From WJLY01 sp964399265 (GTDB lineage Bacteria > Joyebacterota > Joyebacteria > Joyebacterales > Joyebacteraceae), in NCBI GenBank assembly GCA_964399265.1, contig CAYNQF010000075.1:1-12084 (forward strand): a DNA stretch of 12,084 nucleotides, written 5' to 3'. The position numbers and the translations under genes were made by a program. Positions 6,436-12,084 of the stretch are shown piece after piece (position 1 is the first letter of the stretch; each line of letters opens with the position of its first letter). The notes under the pieces are model-generated. The model worked only from the letters and a program-made list of their open reading frames with translations. It was not told the DNA's origin and made no database searches.

Positions 6436-7275
6436 CTAGTCGCCAACGATCCTGCGTTCGAAGGTCCTGCTCTCCTCGTTCAGGTCGACGATCACCAGTG
6501 ACAAGGGCCCGCCTTCCTCGGACTGCCCCGGCTGCACGCATACGGTGTCGCCTATGGGCGAGCACCACTGGCTGGTCACGTCCGGAGACTCGTGGATGTG
6601 ACCGTGGAGCGTCATGAGCGGCTGCTCCCGCTCGACGAAGACGTACACCGACTCGGAGCCGACCTGCCGGCCGTCGCCGCACTCGTCCAGCCCGAGATCG
6701 ACGGGCGGCATGTGGATGACGTAGACGGCCCGATCCATGTCCGTCGGCCTAACCAGCTGATCGAGTTCGTCCTCTATCGTGGGCAGTGTTCGAGCGTACG
6801 AGAACCAGTCCTCGATTTCAAGGAAGCCGTTCCGGTCGGACATGAGCCCCGTCCCGAACTGCTCCTGAAACTCGTACTTCTCGTGGTCCATTCTGCACCG
6901 GTCCTTGAGGCGGAACGGGTAATCGACCACCCAGTTCATGCCTATGAACTCGATGTCGTCGTGCTCCCACCGCCTCTGCGCCAGGTTCTCGGCGCACGGG
7001 TGCCTGCCGCACACCTCGTCGAACACCTCGTCGTAGATGCGAAGGTCGTCGTTGCCGAGGCACGCAAGGTAATGGACACCGGCGTGGTCGTACTTACTGA
7101 GATGCGGGTCGATGTAGTTCCGCAGAAACGACTCCTGCGCGGCCCGCCCCGACCCCTTCGGCAGGAGGTCCCCGCCGTTGATCACGACATCGACCCGCTC
7201 GTCCAGGGCCGTCTCGAGCGCCGCCTCGTACTTGTCGGCGTCGCCGTGAAGGTCAGTGACGTAGAGAAGTTTCAA
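6436..7275 (-). CDS. Icc-related metallophosphoesterase
   Basis: With the TTG start preferred here the protein has 279 residues and begins MKLLYVTDLHGD, exactly as calcineurin-like phosphoesterases usually start. Metal ligands follow in order: D8 and H10 (DLHGD), GGD (34-36), GND (74-76), H188 (IHMPP) and GHIHES (225-230). The middle 'NWVVDYPFRLKDR' and the 'GHIHES...IG...QPGQ' end resemble the group of predicted phosphoesterases related to Icc (COG2129-like). A helical insert of about 65 residues (110-175) covers the active site. The substrate is unknown; nucleotides or cyclic nucleotides are possible. The TTG has GAGG five bases upstream. An in-frame ATG at 7332 would add 19 residues but has no clear Shine-Dalgarno site and pushes the first strand away from the N-terminus. 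It sits between the GIY-YIG gene and dnaB. Confidence 0.85.
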   Translation of the reverse strand: MKLLYVTDLHGDADKYEAALETALDERVDVVINGGDLLPKGSGRAAQESFLRNYIDPHLSKYDHAGVHYLACLGNDDLRIYDEVFDEVCGRHPCAENLAQRRWEHDDIEFIGMNWVVDYPFRLKDRCRMDHEKYEFQEQFGTGLMSDRNGFLEIEDWFSYARTLPTIEDELDQLVRPTDMDRAVYVIHMPPVDLGLDECGDGRQVGSESVYVFVEREQPLMTLHGHIHESPDVTSQWCSPIGDTVCVQPGQSEEGGPLSLVIVDLNEESRTFERRIVGD

Positions 7276-7280
7276 GGTGT

Positions 7281-7284
7281 CCTC
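7281..7284 (-). promoter_or_regulatory. Shine-Dalgarno site selecting a TTG start (phosphoesterase)
   Basis: GAGG lies five bases before the TTG at 7275-7273. It supports this start over the longer ATG form at 7332, whose upstream bases show no purine-rich site. Confidence 0.5.
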
Positions 7285-7380
7285 GTGTGAGATCGTGTTG
7301 GGGATGATGACAACCTGGTGCTGCGCTCGCATCGCCCGGCGACTCGTGTGTCATCCGTGTCGGCCGCGCGCCTGTCGCGT

Positions 7381-7752
7381 CTATCTGGCTTCCTTCTTGG
7401 ACCGCGGGTACAGCGTCTCTCCGGACTTCGTGAGTTCCTCGATCCACATCTCCTTGAGAGCGGCGAGATCGTCGGTCGGATCGTAGTCCGGCTCCTCCTT
7501 CGGTTCGAGCTGATCCAGGGCCTCGAACTCGAACGCGTCTGCGCCCAACTCTGCCCAGTCTTTCTGAAGCTCCTTGTCCGGATGCCCGCCGGCCTCCAAC
7601 TGGAATCGCTGCCGGTTCAGCATGCTGGGCAGGTCCGTGGTCGATCCCACGAGCGACTTCCCCGCCACTGTATTGCGGACCCTATAGATGCCGGCAGGGC
7701 GAGGCGTGTTCTTGTACTCGCGATTGAGTTCCCTGCGCTGGCTCTTGTCCAT
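7381..7752 (-). CDS. Small GIY-YIG nuclease-fold family protein
   Basis: The 123-residue protein opens 'MDKSQRRELNREYKNTPRP' and runs into GIYRVRN (21-27), then 'GKSLVGSTTDL' (31-41), 'NRQRFQLEAG' and 'HPDKELQKDWAELG'. This matches a family of small stand-alone GIY-YIG domain proteins whose members often start MD-x-x-RRKEL-x-x-x-YK and are frequently misannotated as regulators. GIY is present, but the second motif reads LVG in place of YIG. Possible catalytic residues are R47 or R49 and E77; the metal site is not obvious, so nuclease activity is uncertain. The ATG at 7752 fits the family start. A TTG at 7794 with GGAGAGG five bases upstream is a serious alternative and would add 14 residues. 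It follows the glycosylase gene by 66 bases. Its role is unknown. Confidence 0.8.
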   Translation of the reverse strand: MDKSQRRELNREYKNTPRPAGIYRVRNTVAGKSLVGSTTDLPSMLNRQRFQLEAGGHPDKELQKDWAELGADAFEFEALDQLEPKEEPDYDPTDDLAALKEMWIEELTKSGETLYPRSKKEAR

Positions 7753-7818
7753 CGCGCGTCTCTCGGATCTGACGGTGGCGTCGGCTGCATGCAAAGCAAC
7801 CTCTCCGCACACTATCTC

Positions 7819-8742
7819 TCACGCCGCCCGGTCGTACTCCCGCTTGAGCAGCAGGAAGTCCTCCCAGATCGGCTTCTTGTATCGTGGGTCGCGCAGGGCC
7901 GCCGCGGGGTGGTACGTCGGCACGACGACGATGCCTTCGGCCTTGTACATCTTGCCGCGCATGCTGGCCATCGAGCCCTTGAGCCCGAGCAGGGTCTGCG
8001 TCGCCGGCAGTCCCAGCGTACAGATGATCCTGGGCCTGATGAACGCGAGCTGCTTCGCGAGATACGGCATGCACGCGTCGATCTCACTCGTGAATGGCGT
8101 CCTGTTGTTCGGGGGCCGGCACTTGATGATGTTGCCGATGTAGACCTGGTCGCGGGCGATGTCGGCGGCGGCGAGTATCTTGTCGAGGAGCTGTCCCGCG
8201 CGCCCCACGAAGGGCACGCCGGAGAGATCCTCGTCGCGGCCGGGCGCCTCGCCGATGAACATGAGCGTGGCGTCCGGGTTCCCCGTGCCGAAGACGACCT
8301 TCGTCCGCCCCCCGGCGAGTTCACACTTCTCGCACGAGAGCGCCAGTTGCTCCACTTCCGCCAGAGAGCTGCAGCAGTCTACTTCGCTGGTCCCCGCAAA
8401 CATGTCGCCGGTTCCGGACGCGCCGCTCACGGCGAGCCTGATCTCGACGACCTCAGGTTCGGGGATAGATGCGGCCAGTCTCGAAGCGTCTGAGCGGGTC
8501 GCCTTGGGTGCGGCTGGCCTCGATTCACGGTGCGGCTCGCGGGCTGCTGAAGGCTTCTGCGGCTGACTCGGTGCGCTCGGTGCGGCCTGCTCCTGCACCG
8601 GCGCCGGCCTAGCTGCTCCCCCGCCCGCAAGCATCTCCCGCACTTCCTCGGACAGGTAGACCTCGTCCTCGCCGAGTTCCTGCACCTGCCGCAGGTAGCT
8701 GATCAGGACCTTCCTGGCCTCGGAGCCACCGTCACCTGCCAT
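7819..8742 (-). CDS. Uracil-DNA glycosylase, family 4-type, iron-sulfur
   Basis: The 307-residue protein carries a family 4 uracil-DNA glycosylase domain from about residue 125. Motif 1 is GEAPGRDED (164-172) and motif 2 is HPAAALR (278-284). Four cysteines, C137, C140, C208 and C224, have the spacing of the 4Fe-4S ligands (C-x2-C, then KC-RPPNNRTP, then a Cys 16 residues later). The enzyme removes uracil from DNA to start base excision repair. An N-terminal segment (1-40) with 'VREML' is followed by an Ala/Pro-rich linker (about 41-95), an extension seen in many bacterial members. The ATG at 8742 overlaps the end of coaBC by 11 bases. The Shine-Dalgarno site is poor (GGGG ten bases away, GAGGAG farther), so coupling to coaBC is likely. 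A TTG at 8766 would add eight residues. Confidence 0.93.
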   Translation of the reverse strand: MAGDGGSEARKVLISYLRQVQELGEDEVYLSEEVREMLAGGGAARPAPVQEQAAPSAPSQPQKPSAAREPHRESRPAAPKATRSDASRLAASIPEPEVVEIRLAVSGASGTGDMFAGTSEVDCCSSLAEVEQLALSCEKCELAGGRTKVVFGTGNPDATLMFIGEAPGRDEDLSGVPFVGRAGQLLDKILAAADIARDQVYIGNIIKCRPPNNRTPFTSEIDACMPYLAKQLAFIRPRIICTLGLPATQTLLGLKGSMASMRGKMYKAEGIVVVPTYHPAAALRDPRYKKPIWEDFLLLKREYDRAA

Positions 8743-10072
8743 CGCCGCGTGTCCCCATCTCCTCAAGCGCCGCGGTCAGTATCACGTCAGCCAGTTCTAC
8801 CTTGCCCATCAAGCCGGGCGATTCCTCCCGGCCCGAGCGTCCGATCATCGTCACCATGTTCGTGCCCGTCCCGAACGCAGCACCTTTGACCTTGGGGTTG
8901 TTCACCACGATGAGGTCGAGGTTCTTCTTCTCGAGCTTGGCGCGCGCGTTGTTCGCTTCGTTCTCGGTCTCGAGCGCGAACCCTACGACACACTGGTCAG
9001 GCCGCCTGGCCGCGCATACCTCGAGCAGGATATCCTCCGTCGGCTCGAGTTCGAGCGATATGCGCTCGGTCCCCTTCCGGAGCTTGCTATCGGACGTGGT
9101 CACCGGCCGGTAGTCTGCAGGAGCCGCGGCCATCACGAGCATGTCGAGGCCGTCGAGCTCCCTCATCACGGCCTCCCGCATGTCAGAGGTGCTCGTCACG
9201 CTCACGTACGTGACGCCTTCGGGCGGGGTCAACGCGGTGGGCCCGGATATCAGGACGACGTCGGCCCCTCTCCTCATGGCGCGCTCGGCGACCGCGAATC
9301 CCATTGTTCCAGTCGACGGATTCGCGATGTGCCTGACTGGGTCGATGCGTTCCCACGTCGGGCCCGCGGTCACGACGACGCGCCTTCCAGCGAGGTCCTG
9401 CTCGGGTAGGAGCAGGTCGAGCGCGACCTCGACGATGCGGTCGGGGTCCGCGAGCCTCCCCTTCCCGACGGCGCCGCTCGCAAGCCTGCCGGTCTCGGCC
9501 TCAGCGATGATGACGCCTCGGGAGCGAAGCACGTCGAGGTTGGTCGTGACCGCCTGCGACTCCATCATGTGGACGTTCATGGCCGGCGCGAGCAAGATGG
9601 GGCACGTCATCGCCATGAGTTCCGTCGATAGGAAGTCGTCCGCAATGCCGCCCGCCAGCTTCCCTATCACGTTCGCCGTGGCCGGCGCCACGATGGCAAG
9701 GTCGGCCGCCTCGGCCAGATGAACATGCTCGAGGTGGTCGCCGCTCTTCGCGGCTCCGGTCTGCGCGGAGTTGCCTTCCTTTGCCGCTCCGGCCTGAGCA
9801 GCAGAGCCCGCTCGAGCGGCCTCCCTCACCTCCTGCACTCCGCGCTTCCGTTCTTGCGGGAACATGCTGACGACGACCTCGGTGCCCGTGAGCGTCTCGA
9901 ACGTGAGTGGCGTCACGAACCTTGTCGCGTTCTCCGTCATCACCACGACGACCGTTGCCCCGAGCGACCTCAGTCGCGAGGCGATGTGCGGCGCCTTGAA
10001 GGCGGCTATGCTCCCGGTCACTCCCAGGACCACGGTCTTCCCGGAGAGCGGCCTCGACGGGAACTGCATCAC
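8732..10072 (-). CDS. coaBC: Bifunctional CoaBC (Dfp): PPCS synthetase and PPC decarboxylase
   Basis: The 446-residue protein makes 4'-phosphopantetheine in coenzyme A synthesis: the C-terminal CoaB half joins cysteine to phosphopantothenate and the N-terminal CoaC half decarboxylates the product with FMN. CoaC shows GSIAAFKA (20-27), the histidine H116 in HVHL that aligns with catalytic H75 of E. coli, and PAMN (163-166). CoaB shows 'TAGPTWERIDPVRHIANPS' (235-253), AAPADYRP (316-323) and KLRK (330-333). Two oddities stand out. The position of catalytic Cys158 (ACGD-x-G-x-GR) is S199 here, in LASGAVGKGRL. An Ala/Gly-rich insertion of about 30 residues (80-112) with an 11-residue imperfect repeat precedes H116. 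The GTG at 10072 overlaps the rpoZ stop (GTGA); an ATG at 10069 is the alternative, and GGAGG spacing favours GTG. Confidence 0.95.
   Translation of the reverse strand: MMQFPSRPLSGKTVVLGVTGSIAAFKAPHIASRLRSLGATVVVVMTENATRFVTPLTFETLTGTEVVVSMFPQERKRGVQEVREAARAGSAAQAGAAKEGNSAQTGAAKSGDHLEHVHLAEAADLAIVAPATANVIGKLAGGIADDFLSTELMAMTCPILLAPAMNVHMMESQAVTTNLDVLRSRGVIIAEAETGRLASGAVGKGRLADPDRIVEVALDLLLPEQDLAGRRVVVTAGPTWERIDPVRHIANPSTGTMGFAVAERAMRRGADVVLISGPTALTPPEGVTYVSVTSTSDMREAVMRELDGLDMLVMAAAPADYRPVTTSDSKLRKGTERISLELEPTEDILLEVCAARRPDQCVVGFALETENEANNARAKLEKKNLDLIVVNNPKVKGAAFGTGTNMVTMIGRSGREESPGLMGKVELADVILTAALEEMGTRGDGR
9734..9799 (-). repeat. Imperfect tandem repeat of 33 bases inside coaBC
   Basis: Two adjacent 33-base units (9767-9799 and 9734-9766) share 23 of 33 bases by my count. 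They encode AQAGAAKEGNS and AQTGAAKSGDH (residues 92-113). A degenerate partial unit may precede them. The frame is kept, so the repeat lengthens a loop in the CoaC half. Confidence 0.6.
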
Positions 10073-10299
10073 TTGTCCGGGTCCTCCGCGTGCCGCGTGC
10101 TCTCGTAGGACTCAAGCTCGTACTCGACGTCGCCCTGCGTGATCATCTGGAGTGCCAGGGACGTGACCTTCTCGTCCGGGTCCTGCCTGTCCTCCGGCGG
10201 CATGTTGTGCAGCCTTCTTGCGACCTTCGCCGCCAGGACGGCACCCAGGTACTCGTTCTGCGCATGCTTCAGAAGCTTCCTCTTGTCCAGCTGCTTCAT
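10069..10299 (-). CDS. rpoZ: RNA polymerase omega subunit
   Basis: The 76-residue protein matches bacterial omega: 'NEYLGAVLAAKVARRL' (15-30) and 'EKVTSLALQMITQGDVEYE' (43-61) correspond to the conserved helix and the 'RK.T.IAL.EI..GKI.YE'-type segment. Omega helps assemble RNA polymerase by binding beta-prime, and in some bacteria forms part of a ppGpp site. The ATG at 10299 has AAGGGG five bases upstream; a GTG two codons earlier (10305) is possible. It lies 33 bases after gmk, a common pairing, and its stop overlaps the coaBC start by three bases (GTGATG). The tail is acidic (HAEDPDK). Confidence 0.93.
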   Translation of the reverse strand: MKQLDKRKLLKHAQNEYLGAVLAAKVARRLHNMPPEDRQDPDEKVTSLALQMITQGDVEYELESYESTRHAEDPDK

Positions 10300-10316
10300 T
10301 GTCACCCCTTGCTCGT

Positions 10317-10329
10317 GGCCGTAACGGCC
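10317..10329 (-). repeat. Small hairpin in the gmk-rpoZ gap
   Basis: GGCCGT / ACGGCC with a one-base centre lies just after the gmk stop and before the rpoZ Shine-Dalgarno site. In RNA it would be a 5-base stem with a 3-base loop. No T-run follows, so it is not a classical terminator. Confidence 0.35.
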
Positions 10330-10332
10330 GGG

Positions 10333-10911
10333 TCACCTGCTGTCTCTTTTCTTCCTCTCCGACTCGATCACGCGGAGCACCTCCGCGACCGCGCGGTCCA
10401 GATCCTCGTTGACGACGCTGCGGTCGTACCACGACGCGCACGCGAGTTCCCCCACGGCGTTCTTGAGACGCGTCGCTATGACGTCATCATGATCGGTCGC
10501 CCTGCCGCGCAGCCGCTCCTCCAGCGCATCCCTGGACGGGGGCAGGATGAAGACCAGGAAACTGTCGGGATAAGCCTTGCGCATCGACTCGCCGCCCTGG
10601 ACGTCGAGGTCCATGACGACGTCGCGGCCGGCCGCCAGGAGTTCATCGATCACAGACCGCCTGGTGCCGTATCTGTGGCCATGAACCACCGCCCACTCCG
10701 CCAGCGCGCCCTCTTCCACGAGCGTGTCGAACCGCGCGTCGTCGACGAACTCGTAGTGGCGGCGGTTCGTCTCCCCCGGCCGCGGCGGCCTCGTGGTCAC
10801 CGAGACCGAGTACGCGAGGACCGGGTCGAGTGCCAGAATGCGCTGCGTGACGCTTGTCTTGCCGGCCCCCGAGGGTCCGGACACAACGATCGGGAAACCT
10901 CTCCGGCTCAA
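10333..10911 (-). CDS. gmk: Guanylate kinase
   Basis: The 192-residue protein converts GMP and ATP to GDP and ADP. It has the P-loop GPSGAGKT (12-19), the GMP-binding region 'SVSVTTRPPRPGETNRRHYEF' split by the conserved RPPRPGE (41-47), and 'DLDVQGGESMRKAYPDSFLVFILPP', the usual core of bacterial Gmk. Length is within the normal 190-210 range. No ATG is available at the N-terminus; the TTG at 10911 has GGAG six bases upstream and gives the expected short lead before the first strand. It lies 22 bases after the RemA-like gene and 33 bases before rpoZ, a gene order conserved across many phyla. Confidence 0.97.
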   Translation of the reverse strand: MSRRGFPIVVSGPSGAGKTSVTQRILALDPVLAYSVSVTTRPPRPGETNRRHYEFVDDARFDTLVEEGALAEWAVVHGHRYGTRRSVIDELLAAGRDVVMDLDVQGGESMRKAYPDSFLVFILPPSRDALEERLRGRATDHDDVIATRLKNAVGELACASWYDRSVVNEDLDRAVAEVLRVIESERKKRDSR

Positions 10912-10917
10912 TGCTCG

Positions 10918-10921
10918 CTCC
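10918..10921 (-). promoter_or_regulatory. Shine-Dalgarno site selecting the gmk TTG start
   Basis: GGAG lies six bases before the TTG at 10911-10909, which is the only start giving a normal Gmk N-terminus in this frame. Confidence 0.55.
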
Positions 10922-10933
10922 GCAGGCCACCCT

Positions 10934-11191
10934 CTACGAGTCGCCGTTGTCCTTGCCTTCCAGCCTCTGCGTGATGGTCTCCGCGGCGATCGCGGAGAGG
11001 ACGACGTGGTCGCTGTCCGTCACGATGACGGCGCGCGTCCTTCTGCCCTGAGTCGCGTCGACGAGCTTCCCCGTCTCGCGTGCGTGGTCCTTGAGTCTCT
11101 TGACCGGCGCCGACCCCGGCGTCACAACGGCGACCACCCTGTTGCTGGCCACTACGTTGCCGAATCCAATGTTCAAGAGGACTCCACTCAA
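10934..11191 (-). CDS. remA: RemA-like DNA-binding protein (DUF370)
   Basis: The 85-residue protein aligns with Bacillus RemA with no gap through the core. NIGFGN (7-12), N17-R18, P29 and the pair R50-R51 in 'DATQGRRTRAVIVTDSDHVVLSA' fall at the same residue numbers as I recall for B. subtilis RemA, where these residues matter for DNA binding or function. RemA forms rings that wrap DNA and activates biofilm-matrix operons in Bacillus. Outside Firmicutes the role is mostly unknown. The TTG at 11191 has GGGAGG six bases upstream and reproduces the family N-terminus, so this start is well supported. The tail after 'ITQRLEGK' is short and acidic. It sits between yicC and gmk, a common placement. 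Confidence 0.92.
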   Translation of the reverse strand: MSGVLLNIGFGNVVASNRVVAVVTPGSAPVKRLKDHARETGKLVDATQGRRTRAVIVTDSDHVVLSAIAAETITQRLEGKDNGDS

Positions 11192-11197
11192 ACTCCA

Positions 11198-11203
11198 CCT
11201 CCC
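11198..11203 (-). promoter_or_regulatory. Strong Shine-Dalgarno site selecting the remA TTG start
   Basis: GGGAGG lies six bases before the TTG at 11191-11189. Together with the gap-free family alignment it fixes the start. Confidence 0.6.
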
Positions 11204-11210
11204 GTCCCGG

Positions 11211-12084
11211 CTACTCCACGTTCTGGACCTGTTCCCGGAACTTCTCGATCTCTTCCTTCAGAAGTATGACGGCGCTCGACACGTCCGTGTCGGCCGTCTT
11301 CGACCCTATCGTGTTGGCCTCGCGGTGCATCTCCTGCACAAGAAAGTTCAGGCGCTTGCCCATCGGCTCATCGCTGTCGAAGCACTCGGACGCCTGGGTC
11401 TCGTGCGACCTGAGCCGCACGACCTCCTCGGTGAAGTCGGAGCGCTCGGCGGCGATCGCCGCTTCCTGCACGAGCCTCGTCTCGTCCAGCGGCGCCACGC
11501 CGTCCATCAGCTCCTGCACCCTCGTGATGACCTTGTCGCGCAGCTCTTCGGTGATCCGCGGGGCGGCATCCTCGACGGTCGACACGATGCCCGAGATCGA
11601 GTCGAGGCGCGCCCGCAGCTCCGACTCAAGCTCTCTTCCCTCAGCCTCGCGCATCGCCACGATGTCATCCAGGGCCTGTGACACAGCCGGCTCCACGAAG
11701 GCCCACAGCTCGTCCGCGCCGTCTCCCGCCTCCGACGACTCGAAGATCTGAGGGAACGACGCGAGCGTCTTGAGGTCCAGGTCGCCCGGCAGTGACAGCT
11801 CGCGTCCGAGTTCGCGCAGCTCGGCGACCAGTGCGCGCGCCGCCGGTACGTTCAGCGACACGGAGGAAGCTCCCCCGCCCCGCCAGTCCACGAAAACGGT
11901 CACGCGTCCGCGCGCCAGTCGCGCCTCGACCGCCTTCCGCATGCGGTCCTCCACCGAGAGCAGGATCCTCGGAGCCTTGATCTGCACGTCGAGGAAGCGC
12001 TGGTTGACGGAGCGCACGTCCACTCTGATCACGCGGTCGCCGTCGGTCCTCTCGGACCCACCGTAGCCGGTCATGCTTCTGAGC
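11211..12084 (-). CDS. yicC: YicC/YloC family endoribonuclease, start at window edge
   Basis: The protein shows the YicC N-terminal domain (MTGYG, 'VDVRSVNQRFLD' and 'LARGRVTVFVDW', residues 1-155 counted from the internal Met) and the C-terminal DUF1732 domain with 'GKRLNFLVQEMHREANTIGSK' and the ending EEIEKFREQVQNVE. E. coli YicC is reported as an endoribonuclease that helps degrade the small RNA RyhB. An ATG at 12074 opens 287 residues, but the codons upstream read LRS and the last window base is the G of a would-be ATG. Family members usually begin M-x-x-SMTG[YF]G, so the real start is probably MLRSMTGYG with A and T just outside the window. It leads the visible series and is followed by the RemA-like gene after 19 bases. 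Confidence 0.94.
   Translation of the reverse strand, partial: LRSMTGYGGSERTDGDRVIRVDVRSVNQRFLDVQIKAPRILLSVEDRMRKAVEARLARGRVTVFVDWRGGGASSVSLNVPAARALVAELRELGRELSLPGDLDLKTLASFPQIFESSEAGDGADELWAFVEPAVSQALDDIVAMREAEGRELESELRARLDSISGIVSTVEDAAPRITEELRDKVITRVQELMDGVAPLDETRLVQEAAIAAERSDFTEEVVRLRSHETQASECFDSDEPMGKRLNFLVQEMHREANTIGSKTADTDVSSAVILLKEEIEKFREQVQNVE

Noticed and set aside
5399..6439. Long plus-strand open frame of 346 codons opposite dnaB
   Set aside because: It lies antisense to an unmistakable dnaB, is rich in Arg, Asp, His and Leu, and has no recognisable domain. It is a shadow caused by high GC.
6422..6682. Upstream extension of dnaB by 87 codons
   Set aside because: It overlaps the phosphoesterase gene and is Arg/Ala-rich; the ATG at 6421 with GGAGG gives the normal DnaB N-terminus.
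7276..7380. Possible small gene or terminator between the GIY-YIG and phosphoesterase genes
   Set aside because: No stem with a T-run and no credible small ORF is visible. Part of it would be coding only if the phosphoesterase started at 7332.
7318..8493. Plus-strand open frame of 391 codons opposite the glycosylase and GIY-YIG genes
   Set aside because: It spans two real genes and their gap on the other strand, and its composition is typical of a GC-rich antisense shadow.
1..12084. CRISPR arrays, tRNA or rRNA genes, insertion sequences, inteins, riboswitches
   Set aside because: Reading the window showed no regularly spaced repeats, transposase or integrase, cloverleaf-like segments or intein blocks. 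No gene-free stretch exceeds about 272 bases.

Overview
The window comes from a GC-rich bacterial chromosome. It has thirteen complete protein genes and one (yicC) that appears to lose only the first two bases of its start codon at the right edge. It looks like a housekeeping region and not a mobile or defence island: I see no transposase, integrase, phage gene, CRISPR array, tRNA or rRNA. An MlaEFD lipid transporter implies an outer membrane. YicC, a RemA-like protein, Gmk, RpoZ and CoaBC occur together in many phyla. The gene order, the TTG starts and the GC richness suggest a little-cultured diderm lineage, perhaps in or near the FCB group (candidate phyla such as Krumholzibacteriota, Eisenbacteria or Latescibacterota). 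That placement is weak inference.

Layout. From the right edge to 2476, twelve genes run on the minus strand in one tight series: yicC, remA-like, gmk, rpoZ, coaBC, a family 4-type uracil-DNA glycosylase, a small GIY-YIG protein, an Icc-related metallophosphoesterase, dnaB, mlaE, mlaF, mlaD. Most junctions are short gaps or overlaps, so the series is probably one or a few operons whose first promoter lies outside the window. The left part holds a plus-strand NAD-binding epimerase-like gene (1595-2479), which meets mlaD tail to tail with overlapping stop codons. A minus-strand membrane-anchored polysaccharide-deacetylase-like gene (30-1322) diverges from it across a structured 272-base intergenic region.

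How the genes work together. The yicC-to-coaBC block serves RNA turnover, regulation, GTP supply, RNA polymerase assembly and coenzyme A synthesis. The next genes concern DNA: uracil excision, a GIY-YIG fold protein of unknown activity, an uncharacterised phosphoesterase, and the replicative helicase. The mlaE start lies inside the end of dnaB, so an envelope lipid transporter seems translationally coupled to a replication gene. No MlaA, MlaB or MlaC is present here.

Points worth a second look: a serine where CoaC normally has its catalytic cysteine, plus a repeat-containing insertion in the same protein; the dnaB/mlaE overlap; the GIY-YIG and phosphoesterase pair between the glycosylase and dnaB; short GC-rich hairpins at several gene junctions; and TTG starts supported by Shine-Dalgarno sites and family alignment. 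I do not see strong evidence for a wholly new system.
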